NCBI GenBank assembly: GCA_018697195.1
Contig: JAGMWU010000071.1
Coordinates: 1-64,000, forward strand
Source of the DNA: Certhia americana
Lineage: Eukaryota; Chordata; Aves; Passeriformes; Certhiidae
Reading direction: 5' to 3'
Length of the DNA: 64,000 nt
In this document: positions 38,882 through 51,023 of the stretch, one piece after another
Layout: the number at the start of each line of letters is the position of its first letter
Position numbering within the stretch: position 1 is the first letter of the stretch
Notes under the pieces: model-generated
Database searches by the model: none
Told to the model about the DNA's origin: nothing
The model's input: only the letters and a program-made list of their open reading frames with translations
Program-made: the position numbers and the translations under genes

Positions 38882-39349
38882 AGATGCTGCCACCTCCATG
38901 TCTGTGCTGCCTGTTCTCGTTGTGATGTCCCCTCAGGGGTCCCCTTGTCCCCAAGCCCGGACTGAGTCTTGCTGGCACTCAATCCCGAGCACGGTGTGCC
39001 AGCCTATGCCTGTGGCGTTACCTTAGGCCCTGCCACCAGGGTGTCACCGCCATTGCCTGCTGTCACCTCAGCCCTACCACCCTGGTGTCCCCGTGGGCTC
39101 TCGGGATGTGGTGTCGCTAACTCTGCCCCCCCGGTGTCTCCGAGGGTGCCCCCAGTCCCTCACGCCCCGTTACCATGGCAACGCTCTCGCGGCGCCGCCG
39201 GGCCTTCCCACGGCAACCGCTGCGCTCCCAGGGCGCCCCCCAGCGGCCGGAAGCGCGTCACGGCGGCGCCGGAACTACCGGAGAGGCGGAAGCGGAAGCG
39301 GCGGCAGCCGTGGCCGTGTCCTTCTGTGCCGTGACGCCGGGGCGGCACC
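38882..39349. promoter_or_regulatory. AGBL2 3' flank and MTCH2 CpG promoter
   Basis: No gene lies here. I see no AATAAA for AGBL2; the nearest variant hexamer is AGTAAA overlapping its stop codon. From about 39160 the sequence is CpG-rich, with a near-palindromic RFX X-box (39169-39182) and several ETS-type CGGAAG sites between 39247 and 39300. These precede the MTCH2 start codon, and there is no TATA box. Confidence 0.65.
39169..39182. promoter_or_regulatory. RFX X-box, MTCH2 promoter
   Basis: GTTACCATGGCAAC matches the RFX X-box consensus in both half-sites, with one mismatch to a perfect palindrome. It lies 168 bases upstream of the MTCH2 start codon and about 290 bases downstream of the AGBL2 stop codon. 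Confidence 0.65.
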
Positions 39350-42237
39350 ATGGCGGACGCGGCTTCGCAGGTGCTGCTGGGCTCGGGGCTCACCGTGCTC
39401 TCGCAGCCGCTCATGTACGTGAAGGTGCTGGTGCAGGTAAGGGCAGAAATGGCGGGGTTCAGAGGGGGTACCGGGCTCGGTCTCGGCCGCGCGGGGGTTA
39501 CAGCTGCACGTCCCCGCTACAGGTGGGCTACGAGCCGCTGCCGCCCACCCTGGGGAGGAACATCTTCGGCCGCCAGGTATACCAGCTGCCCGGTCTCTTC
39601 TCTTACGGTGAGTCCGCCACGGTGGGGCCGCCCCGGCGCCGGCCCGGTGCCGCCGTGGGGTCCCCCCGGGGCTGACGATCCCCGCTGTCCCCAGCCAAGC
39701 ACATCGTAAAGGTGGACGGGAGAGCGGGACTCTTCAAAGGCCTCGCCCCCCGCCTCTGCTCCAGCGCCATCGGCACCGTGGTGCACAGCAAAGTGCTGCA
39801 GGTACCAGCACGGGCGGGGCGCTGGCCCCGGGGCGCTGCGGGAACCGGGGTTTCTGCCGCCGGGACAGGGGGACACCGGGGCCCCCTGGCTCCCTGCACA
39901 GTGCTGACCCTGTACTGACCCTGCTCTTTGCTCCACAGCAGTACCAGGAGGCCGAGCAGGCTGAGGTGGGTGCAGAGGTGCTTCCCACGGGGAATTCTCC
40001 CCTTCCCTTCCTATTCCATCCCACCCCATCCCACATCCCTGTCTCCTCCTACCTCCCTCATTCTGTTTTTCTGTTCCTTCCTTCTCTTTTCTTTCTCTTC
40101 TTTCCCTCATTCCTTTCTCCTTTTTCTTCTTTCCCTCCTCCTCTTCTCTCTCCTTCCCTCTTTCCTTCATGCTCTTCTTCTCTCCATTTTCCCTTCTCCG
40201 TTTCGTCCCTCCTTTTTCCCTTTGTTTTCCTCCATCCTTTCCTTCTCCTTCCCTCCTTTCTGTCTTCCCTCTCTCCCTCCCCATGCCCTCTGGCTTTGAA
40301 CAGCCCCAGCCCTACCTCTGGAGTGTTCCAGGGGGCCAGGAGCTTCTGCTCCCACCCATCCTCTCTCCGGGCAGCTGTTCCCACCTGACTCCTCCTTCCC
40401 CCTCCAGCCTGGAGCCAGCAAGAAGGAGCCAGTGTCCTCGCTGGAGCAGGTGCTCAAGGAGGTGAGGAGCAGGAGGAGGAGGAAGGCAGTGGGATGTCAC
40501 ATCCCTGTCCCCTCCTGGTGATGTTCCCTTTGTTCCCAGACCTCCCGGGAGATGGTCGCCCGCTCCGCCGCCACCCTCATCACCCACCCCTTCCACGGTA
40601 GGTGTCCCCCCATCCTAGGGGACTGGGGGGCGCAGTGCCAGGTGCCTCCTGTCACTCCCATGTTACTCCTGTGTCACTCCTGTGTCATTCCCGTGTCCCT
40701 TCAGTGATCACCCTGCGTTGCATGGTGCAGTTCATCGGCCGTGAGACCAAGTACAGGTACGGCTTGGGGGCTCAGGTGCTGTGGGAGGCTTGGGATCCTG
40801 GGATCCCCCTGATGTTATCCCTCCTCTTTCTTCCTATCCCAGTGGGACACTAAGCGCCTTCACCACAATCTACCGGGAAGAAGGAATCCTGGGATTCTTC
40901 GCGTGAGTGCTGGGAAGGCAGGGAGGAGCACGGTGGGGGTGACATCAGTGGGAAGGCCCAAAAGCCTTCTTAGGAGTATCTTGAATCCCTCCAGCAGCTC
41001 TGGATCACTCACTGGAGCATCCCTGCTCCCAGGGATGGCTGTTTGGTCATCACCTGGCTGCTGTGGGAGCAGCCACCAGCTGTTCCCAGCTCTCCACACA
41101 GTCAACATTCCCACTCTTCCTTCCCTTGCAGCGGCCTCATCCCGCGGCTCCTGGGGGACATCCTCTCCCTGTGGCTGTGCAACATGCTGGCCTACCTCAT
41201 CAACACATATGCGCTGGAGAACGGGGTAGGCTCCGCTCTGGGATCCTGGGCACCGGGAGCTGACGGGGGGGGCAGCTCCAGGGGTATTCTGGGAGCCATG
41301 ACCCCATTTTGGGGGGATTCAGGTGCTGCTGCTCCTCCCTCAGGTCTCCACCATGACCGAGATGAAGAGCTACTCCCAGGCAGTCACTGGGGTGAGTACA
41401 GCTACAGGCAGGAAGTGGATCCTTTCCCTAGGGAGTGGTGTGTTCCCGGAATCCTGCAGCTGCCAGGGTGGGGATGGAGCCAGGCTGGGATCAGCCCACA
41501 GACCAAGGGATGCTCCGTGGAGGACACGTGTGATCCTGTGGAGGTGGCAGGAGTGGGCTCCCTCTCCGGGGTGAAACTCCCAGGGGTTTTCCTCATGTGG
41601 AGGGAAGAGGGAACATTCCACCGATCCCTGCTTTTCCTGCAGTTCTTTGCCAGCATGCTGACCTACCCCTTCGTCCTGGTGTCCAACCTGATGGCTGTGA
41701 ACAACTGCGGGTGAGTCCCTAATCCCGCTGACACTTGCATCCCTCTGCCCTGGATCAGCTGCTGGAACCACTTTTGGAAAGGTGCTTCCAGTGCTCCACA
41801 AGGTTGATCCCTCCTTGCTTGAAGTGGGAATAGGTCGTTTTGGGGTTCAACCCGGTGTGGAGCCACAGAGGGAATGGGTTATTCCCAGATGGGAATAATT
41901 CCCTGCAGGAATAATCCCTGGTGGGTCTTTCCTCCCTTCCCCAGGTTGGCCGGGGGTCTCCTCCCCTATGCACCCACCTACTCCTCCTGGCTGGATTGCT
42001 GGAGCCAGCTGCACAGGGAGGTAAGTGCTGAAGCTGGGATGTGCTGGCATACACTGGGACATGGAGAGGAGCCGGGTGGGAGCCCCATGGGGTCTGGAGA
42101 GGCCACCCTGGACCTTGTGTAGCCCCTTCATGATCGTTTTCCCTTTCCAGGGCAACATGAGCCGAGGGAACAGCCTGTTCTTCCGCAAGGTTCCAGCAGG
42201 AAAGCGATATGTGTGGGAGGAACGGAGGTTCCGCTGA
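39350..42237 (+). CDS. MTCH2: Mitochondrial carrier homolog 2
   Basis: MTCH2 is a divergent SLC25-like protein of the mitochondrial outer membrane. It acts as an insertase for alpha-helical proteins and a receptor for tBID. Thirteen exons join to 300 codons plus TGA (human is 303): 39350-39436, 39523-39607, 39695-39801, 39939-39965, 40408-40461, 40540-40597, 40705-40756, 40843-40902, 41132-41225, 41344-41391, 41643-41710, 41945-42020, 42151-42237. The start sits in GCACCATGG. Three carrier-type repeats can be traced from their PLMYVK, PFHVIT and PFVLVS remnants. Each lacks the acidic residue of the PX[DE]XX[KR] carrier signature, which is normal for MTCH2 and implies it does not work as an ordinary transporter. 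The C-terminus (YVWEERRFR) differs from human. Intron 4 contains a long pyrimidine tract. Confidence 0.96.
40004..40290. repeat. Polypyrimidine tract in MTCH2 intron 4
   Basis: About 285 bases composed almost only of C and T on the + strand (units such as ttccctcctt, ttctttccct). Purine interruptions are rare. It lies between MTCH2 exons 4 and 5. Confidence 0.85.
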
Positions 42238-42554
42238 TTCCGGAGATGGGAGTGGGATTGTGGAGCCAATGCTAGGCTCTGGAAGCAAAGAATCATGGAG
42301 AGTGATGATTTCTATACAGTTTTTTAAAAATCATTTCCTGCTGAGAGCTGAAGGTGCAGGTGTGAGAGTCTCTGTCCATGGGGCTTTCCTGGGAAGAGGG
42401 GCTGGCCAGTCACCAAGATTCCCTGATTTATCCAGGAGCCTTTTCCCAACCTCGGACACTGTTGAGGCTGTTTCCACAGGGAAAATTCCTGACAACCCCG
42501 AGCACCTGGTGACACAGAGGGCCAGTGGCATGTGGGGGCTGTCAGAATTGGGGT
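42238..42554. other. MTCH2 3' flank, no gene seen
   Basis: Presumed MTCH2 3' UTR and unique sequence. I find no canonical AATAAA here, so the real 3' end of MTCH2 cannot be placed. Confidence 0.5.
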
Positions 42555-43062
42555 GAATGTATGCCTGGAAGGGGTTGTTGAACACCTGGAAGGGTCCTTG
42601 CAAGGCGTGTGGAGGGGGCAGAGGTGAGCATTGCACAGCTGGCCAGAGGTTTGCACACCCACGGGGGTGTGTATAGCTGGGGGGTGGAGTCACACAGCTG
42701 GCGGGGACTGTCACACACCAGCAAGAGGGACACACTCCAGGGGGGTTATTGCACACCTGGCTGAGGCTGCTGCACACCTGATGAGGGTTACGGCACAGCC
42801 GAAGCAGGACTTGCACAGCTGGCAGAGCCACAAGGTTGGTGCAAAGCTGGAAGGTAGGTCACACACCTGGCAGGAGTTGTCACCCCCCTGGCGGGGGCTG
42901 TTGCACGGCTGGAGCAGGACTTGCACACCTGGCAGGGACATTGCGAAGGTGGGACGTGGGTCACACCCTTGGAGGCGGCTGGCGTGCACCGGGTGGGGCA
43001 TGACCAAGCTGGCAGGTGCTTTCATACCCGGCAGGAGCCGTTCCGCACTGGAGGAGGCTGTC
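42555..43062. repeat. 20-bp-period minisatellite between MTCH2 and NUDT8
   Basis: About 25 diverged copies of a unit close to ttgcacacctggcaggggct. The GCACAC/GCACAG core recurs near 42633, 42653, 42673, 42693, 42713, 42733, 42753, 42772, 42793, 42813, then (after an 8-bp shift) 42841, 42862, 42882, 42903, 42923, 42943, 42963, 43003, 43023 and 43044. It ends about 115 bases before the NUDT8 start codon. Confidence 0.88.
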
Positions 43063-43175
43063 TCCCCCACGGACGGAAGGGCCGCGGCGGGGGCGGGCTC
43101 GGTGCGGGGGGGCGGTGCCGCTCCCTCCCTGCGTCCCTCCTCCCTCGCCGCTCCACCCCGCCCCGTGCCGGCGCC

Positions 43176-44746
43176 ATGGCGAGCACGGGCGGTGCTGGCG
43201 GTGCCTGGGACGCCGGGGATGTGCTGAACGGCGACAACGAGCGGCGGTGCCGGGCGCGGCTGGCGGCGGCGGGGGGCGCGGCGGCGGCGGCCGCGGTGCT
43301 GGTGCCGCTGTGCTCGGTGCGCGGCCGCCCCGCGCTGCTCTTCACCCTCCGCTCCCGCCGCCTCGCCGGCCCCCACAGCGGCGATGTCAGGTACCGGCGG
43401 GGGGAGCGGGCACCGGGACCGGGCCGGCCCTGACAACCCCCCTCCTCCCCCCCGATCCCTCCCGCAGCTTCCCCGGTGGGCGGCGGGACCCGGCGGACGG
43501 GGACGCGGTGGCCACGGCTCTGCGGGAGACGCGGGAGGAGCTGGGGGTGGCGGTGGCAGCCACCAGCGTCTGGGGACAGCTTCGGACGCTGCCCGACCGG
43601 GTACCGGGGATCGGCGGGGCTTGGAGGCGCGGGGACAAGGGCGTGCGGGGACAAGGGCGTGCGGGGACAAGAACGAAAGGGCAGGAGGCAGGGACACAGG
43701 GATGGGTTCAAGGTGACAGGGTCATGGGTGAGGGGTTCGAGGTGACGGGGACAAAGGTTGTGGTGTGATAGGTTTGGGGTGGCAGGGGCACAGGTGACAG
43801 GGGTTTTGGTGACAGAAACAAGGAACGGGAACACAGAGAAGGGGTTCAGTTGACAGAGATGAAGCAGTAGGCACACAGATGACAGAGCAAGGGTTCTGGG
43901 TGATAGGGACAAGGCAACAGGAAGATGGTTGAGAGGGTACAGGTGACAGGGGTCCAGGAACAAAGGTGAGGGGAGGTTGCAGGCAGCAGGGGATTGGAAT
44001 GACAGGGAAAAGGCAGCAGAGTCAAGAGTGAAAGGAACAAAGAAACAGGGTCGTGTGTGGCAGGTTCAGGGGGACAGGGACACAAGCAGTAAGTGTTACA
44101 GGTGATGGGGACAGGGTAGCAGGGACAAGGGTGGCAAATTTGGTGTGACAGGGACACAGCTGATGGATTACAGATGACAGGGACAGGTCAGCAGGGACAT
44201 GGTTGACAAGAGTTTTGGGGATTCAAGGTGACACAACACAAGGCAATGGCACTGATGAGGGAGTGACACACATGTGGGTGCCTGCACTGGCTGCAAGGGG
44301 GGTCAAGGCACAGGCATTTTGGGGAGGCGGTGTCACCCTGTCCCTTGCTGCCTCACCTTCCAGCATGGAATGACCGTGGCACCCGTTGTGGCCAACCTGG
44401 GGCCACTGGAGGCCTTGACCCTGAACCCCAACCCTGATGAGGTGAGTGACTCCTCCCCAGGCCTGCTCCCCTTCCCATGGCAGCTGGTCCTGGTCACTGT
44501 GTTCTGTGCTGACAGGTGGAGGAGGTGTTTACCCTGCCCCTGGCTCATCTGCTCCGTGAGGAGAACCAGGGCTACACCCACTTCCGCACAGCCAGTGGCT
44601 ATGGATACACCTTGCCAGTGTTCCTCAACGGCCCTCACAAGGTGTGGGGGCTCACGGCCATCATCACCGAGCTGACCCTGGAGCTGCTGGTGCCTGGCCG
44701 CTACCGCAGGAGGACCCACGTGCCTCCCAAGAAAGCCCCGGCCTGA
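43176..44746 (+). CDS. NUDT8: Nudix hydrolase 8
   Basis: NUDT8 is a nudix hydrolase of the CoA-diphosphatase subgroup, reported as mitochondrial in mammals. Four exons give 218 codons plus TGA (human 236): 43176-43390, 43468-43600, 44364-44441, 44516-44746. Exon 2 carries the nudix signature in its CoA-pyrophosphatase form: FPGG at residues 73-76, D79 and D82, then ALRETREELGV at 89-99, with the catalytic RE..EE..G pattern intact. The N-terminus is alanine-rich (six Ala from residue 36). Downstream VWGLTAIITE and YTLPVFLNGPH match human NUDT8. The start is in GCGCCATGG inside a CpG island. Intron 2 (763 bases) is almost wholly minisatellite. Its 3' end converges with NDUFV1, as expected from human gene order. 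Confidence 0.93.
43601..44363. repeat. NUDT8: Degenerate minisatellite filling NUDT8 intron 2
   Basis: Begins with three phased copies of a 16-bp unit (ggggacaagggcgtgc, at 43631, 43647 and 43663). It then continues as diverged GACAGGGACA and GGTGACAGG units spaced at roughly 15-bp multiples until about 44250. It covers most of the intron. Confidence 0.75.
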
Positions 44747-45291
44747 GTGGGGAGGGTGCAGGGGGCAGATGTGCCTCAGTTCCCCATCCATGCACAGGGG
44801 AAACAGCTCTGAGGCCAGCAGCCATGTCGCACACTGTGATTCAGTAAAAGCCATGTTTGGAACTGTCCTGGGCTCCGAGTTGTGGAGTGTGGCCAGGACA
44901 GCTGTCCCTTGGCAAGGGCACAGGAGGAGGAGTCCTGGTGCCAGTGCGGTGGGGGCAGGAGTGTGGGGTCCCCAAGGAGGGGACCGTGTCTGTTAATAGC
45001 CTACAGCCATTGCCTCTGCCCCACTGCCAGCCTCATGGAAATCCAGGATCCCCCCTCTGGGGTATCCAAGCCCTGGTGGTGTGACCCCATGATCCCTGGG
45101 GATCTCCTGCTCCAGGGGCAGCAGGACCCAGAGGCCCTCTGCCCTGTCAGTCGCTTCCTACCATTTTATGTCCACAGCAGAACCTGGGAGCACAGCAGCA
45201 TTTATTGAGGACCCTTTAGAGAACCCTCTGAGTGCTGCCAGCACCCCAGAAACCCCTTCCAAGCAGGAGAAGGGAGTGTGGTGGTGAATCC
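44747..45291. other. Convergent 3' ends of NUDT8 and NDUFV1
   Basis: Holds an AGTAAA variant poly(A) hexamer for NUDT8 at 44843-44848, about 300 bases of unique sequence with no gene, and TTTATT at 45201-45206. TTTATT read on the - strand is AATAAA for NDUFV1, about 85 bases past its stop codon. Confidence 0.7.
45201..45206 (-). terminator. NDUFV1 poly(A) signal
   Basis: AATAAA on the - strand, about 85 bases downstream of the NDUFV1 TAA codon. Confidence 0.8.
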
Positions 45292-47624
<2,333 letters not shown>

Positions 47625-47679
47625 GGCGGGGGGCACCGGCACCGGGAGCGACCACCGTCACCTTCAGCCGCCCCCGCGG

Positions 47680-47719
47680 TGACGTCAGGGGGAGCGCCGG
47701 CGGCGCGCCAGTGACGTCA
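47680..47719. promoter_or_regulatory. Tandem CRE palindromes, NDUFV1 promoter
   Basis: Two full TGACGTCA sites 32 bases apart (start to start), within 100 bases upstream of the NDUFV1 start codon. The spacing is close to three helical turns, so both sites would face the same side of the DNA. Confidence 0.6.
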
Positions 47720-48315
47720 CGAGAGAGGCAGGACCAGAGTCTCTGGGGGCGGGGCCGCGCGGAGGGGGCGGGGCCGGAGCAGGGGGCGCGTTCACAAGGC
47801 GGGCTCGTGGCCCCGGAGGGGGCGTGGCCTCGCTGGCGGCGCGCCGGCACGTGCCCCGCGCCCGGGCCCGGGTCGGGTTTCGGCGCTGAAACCGGAGCCC
47901 CCTGTCCGCCCCCCCCGGAGCCCCCCGGGGCGCCCCGCTCCCCACCCCTCAGCGCCCTGGGGGGTCGCTGCGCTCCACCCGATCTCCTGGGCGACACGGC
48001 GGGTCCCGGGGACAGCGGTGGCCTCGTCCCTGCGAGGGACGAGCGCAGGTTCGGGGCGATCTGGTTTCCTTCTGCTTGGCCCCGGTGGTGGGGAGAAGGA
48101 GCAGGGAGCGGGCGGAATGTTCTTCCTCTTCCGCGGGCCGCAGCGGCGCGGCACTGGCAGCCCCGCGCCCCCCACCTGCCGGGGCACCCCCCCGGCACTA
48201 CGGCCCCAACCGGAGGGGTGCCCGCGGCTCCCGCCCGGCCCCTCGGCTCAGGGGTCGAGGCACCGCCGGCACTGCGGGGAGCCGGGGCAGATTAAACCGT
48301 AGCGGTGTCCCCCCC

Positions 48316-48375
48316 ATGGAGCGTCAGCGGGCTGCCGAGGAGCCGGGGTCCCGGCCGCCCCCCGCTTTTGGGCAG
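48316..48375 (+). CDS. Possible alternative first exon of CABP2
   Basis: ATG followed by 20 open codons (MERQRAAEEPGSRPPPAFGQ), ending exactly at a good donor (CAG|gtaacc) in phase 0. That is the same phase as the MGNC exon, so it could splice to 48813. I do not recognise the peptide, and no transcript evidence is available. It could equally be a chance ORF in GC-rich DNA. Confidence 0.3.
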
Positions 48376-48672
48376 GTAACCGGGGACAGGGCTGGGGCAC
48401 GGTGGGTGCCGGGGATCCTGCGTGCCCTCGCAGGGAGGCTGCGGGACTGGGGAACAGCTGGGCGGCTGCCCACATCTGGAGCAGGGCGGCCGAGCGGGGA
48501 ATAATCCGGAGGATTATGCACGCGGGCGCGGCACCCACCCCCCCGCGCCTGCCCTGCATATCCCCAGATATTCCATAAAAATCTCAAATCCCCGGTGGCA
48601 GCCCCACGGTCTGCGCCAGCCAGCCCCCCCCGGGGCCAGGCATGTCCTGCGGTGTGGGGGCAGCCCCCAGCC

Positions 48673-49844
48673 ATGGGCAACTGCACCAAGACCCCTGAGC
48701 GGCGGCTCCCCAAGGTACGGCAGAGCTGTGACATCCCGCGGGGCAGCAGCAGCAGGAGGAGGGGGTCCCTGCTTGGCTCCCCCCTCGCCGCTGACGCCTG
48801 CTCCACCTGCAGGATGGGAAGCCACGCTCAGGCGCTCCGAGCTCCGGCTCAGGGGACCCCGAGGACGTGCTGGATGCGGCGCAGACCCCCCCGATGCAGG
48901 GATACTCGGTGCTGCAGGGGCTGGTAGGGCCGGCCTGCATCTTCCTGCGGCAGAGCATCGCCATCACCCAACGGGTAGGTGACTGTCCCCTCCCCGTGTG
49001 CTGCCTGTGCTCCCAGGGGGCTTAGGGCACAATTCCTGTGGGATTCCTGGGAGTAGGACCCCTCCTTCGTCTCTTCCCGTTTTCTCTTCCCCAGGACCGG
49101 GAGCTGCGGCCTGAGGAGATCGAAGGTGAGGTGCTGGGGAGGGTGTCCCACTCGGATGGGTGGTGGTGCTGGGGTGCCCGTGGTGATGCTCTGCTGTCCC
49201 CAGAGCTGAAGCAGGCATTCCGGGAGTTCGACAAGGACCACGATGGCTACATCAGCTACAAGGACCTGGGCGAGTGCATGCGGACCATGGGCTACATGCC
49301 CACAGAGATGGAGCTCATCGAGCTGTCCCAGCAGATCAGTACGTGGTGGGGCAGTGGGTCCCCATCAATCCCTGCCCCATTCCCTGCTGACACCTCTCTC
49401 CTGCCACAGCGGGGGGCAAGGTGGATTTTGATGATTTCGTGGAGCTGATGGGCCCCAAGATGCTGGCGGAGACGGCAGATATGATTGGGATCAAGGAGCT
49501 GCGTGACGCCTTCCGTGAGGTATGGGGACAGCGGGGACAGACGGGTAGGCTGCCAGCGTGCCAGGGGCGGCTAGTGGCAATGGGACCTTGTCCGTAGTTT
49601 GACACCAATGGGGACGGACAGATCAGCATGGCGGAGCTGCGGGAGGCCATGCGCAAGCTCCTGGGGCAGCAGCTCAACTATCGGGAGGTGGATGAGATCC
49701 TCAAGGACGTAGATCTCAATGGCGATGGCCTGGTGGACTTCGAAGGTAGGAGCAGGGAAGAGGCCAGGAGTGCCCTCAGGGACATCTGGGGTGTTCCACG
49801 TCTGTTTTCCCCCGGCAGAGTTTGTGCGGATGATGTCGCGCTGA
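48673..49844 (+). CDS. CABP2: Calcium-binding protein 2 (EF-hand, calmodulin-like)
   Basis: CABP2 is a neuronal calmodulin-like regulator of voltage-gated Ca2+ channels at inner-hair-cell and retinal synapses. Seven exons give 217 codons plus TGA (human 220): 48673-48714, 48813-48974, 49095-49125, 49204-49338, 49410-49519, 49598-49745, 49819-49844. The MGNC start implies N-myristoylation. EF1 ([12 protein letters not shown], 88-99), EF3 ([12 protein letters not shown], 162-173) and EF4 ([12 protein letters not shown], 199-210) have full loops. EF2 (around [12 protein letters not shown]) lacks a usable loop, as in all CaBPs. [20 protein letters not shown] and the short ISGGKVDF linker favour CABP2 over CABP1, and adjacency to CDK2AP2 agrees with human order. 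Confidence 0.92.
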
Positions 49845-50438
49845 GGGCGGCGTGTGCCAACGCGGGACCCAAGCCCCCCGTGCCTTACGAAGAGGAGGGG
49901 GCCGCAGGGGGACCCCGAGCTCCAGGGGCTGGGGCAGTGCTGGCGCAGCGGCGCCCGTGGCTGGGGTGAGGCCAAGCAGCTCTGATGCTGAGGTCTGACC
50001 GCGGTGGGAGGCACTGGGGCCAAAGCTGGGACCCATTTCGGCACAGGCTCGGCTGAGCTTCGACCACTCTCGCCCTCATCTCTGCTCTCTCCCTGAATCA
50101 TCCCCCTTACCAGCCATACCTCACCCTAAAAGTCACACCATCGTGGTCCCCTCTCCTTCAGCTGTGCCCCATCCCTGCTGCTCATCTCTCCAGCCTCCAT
50201 TCCTGCTCTGTGGGCCACACTGAGTCCCTCAGGCTCCCCCCACACCATGCATATTAATGCAGACTGCACATCATAACCCGCCCCGTCACTGTGGTTTGAG
50301 CTCAGACCTATCCCAGACCCACCTAGGCTGAGGCATCCCTCCGCTTTCGGAGCTGGCACAGTCCCTCATGGATGTTCTAGCAGCACCCAGCACAGGGGAG
50401 ACTCCTGGCAGCCCATCCAGGAGACCCTCGAGGAGAGA

Positions 50439-50444
50439 AATAAA
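50439..50444 (+). terminator. Probable CABP2 poly(A) signal
   Basis: AATAAA about 595 bases after the CABP2 stop codon. It is the first canonical hexamer on the + strand in this interval. Confidence 0.6.
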
Positions 50445-50931
50445 GCATTACTGGGTGAAAGGGCCTCAGCCAGCTGCAGGCAGGGCTGCTGCAGGTACCC
50501 TCCCTGCCCTGGCTGCAGTTTTGGGACCAATTTCGCCCCTTTGAAATGATAAAATTCTCTATATAGACTTTTTGTTTTGTGTTTTATGTTGTTTACAAAA
50601 GGTTTTATTGGGGACCGTGCCATCCACTGGTATCCCTCAAAACCCTGCAGGACTCCCACTGTGGGGAGCGGGGCCCCGGACACCCCCTCACCTGTGCGGG
50701 CACAGGGCTCCGGGGAATGCACGGCCGGCGGGTGGGGCCGGTTCCCGGGACGGGCGGCGGCGATGCTCCCCAAAGTCCGGGCCGGGGTTCAGCCCCGCAG
50801 AGGGTCGGGATTCCCTGACCGGCGCTGGCTCGGGGCTGTGGGGTGACACGGGGTCCCTTGGCGGCGGCGGGGCCGATGGTGCCGCTCCCGGTGCCGCCCC
50901 CCCCGTGCCCCCTGAGGTGGTGGCGCCCATC

Positions 50932-50943
50932 GGTCACGTGACC
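50932..50943. promoter_or_regulatory. Palindromic E-box (USF/TFE/CLEAR type), CDK2AP2 promoter
   Basis: GGTCACGTGACC is a perfect 12-bp palindrome containing the GTCACGTGAC core bound by USF and MiT/TFE factors. It lies about 365 bases upstream of the CDK2AP2 start codon in a CpG island. Confidence 0.6.
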
Positions 50944-51023
50944 CTGAGAGGCCGCCGCCGGGCGAGGGGGCGGAGCCGACGCCTCGTGTCTCCACGGTGA
51001 CCGGCCGGCAGGCGCGCGGCGGC

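Larger units (their letters stand above)
47625..48672. promoter_or_regulatory. Divergent NDUFV1/CABP2 CpG-rich intergenic region
   Basis: About 1 kb of GC-rich DNA between the NDUFV1 start (- strand) and the first coding exon of CABP2 (+ strand). It contains two CRE palindromes near NDUFV1 (47680-47687 and 47712-47719) and several GC boxes. A possible upstream CABP2 exon lies at 48316-48375. No GSTP1-like coding sequence can be read, although that gene sits here in human. Confidence 0.65.

Noticed and set aside
39966..40388. Plus-strand open frames rich in Phe, Leu, Ser and Pro in MTCH2 intron 4
   Set aside because: They are a by-product of the polypyrimidine tract, which contains almost no stop codons in any frame.
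42711..43963. Overlapping minus-strand open frames of 328 and 313 codons
   Set aside because: They cover the 20-bp minisatellite, NUDT8 exons read antisense, and the NUDT8 intron repeat. The apparent peptide repeats are translations of tandem DNA.
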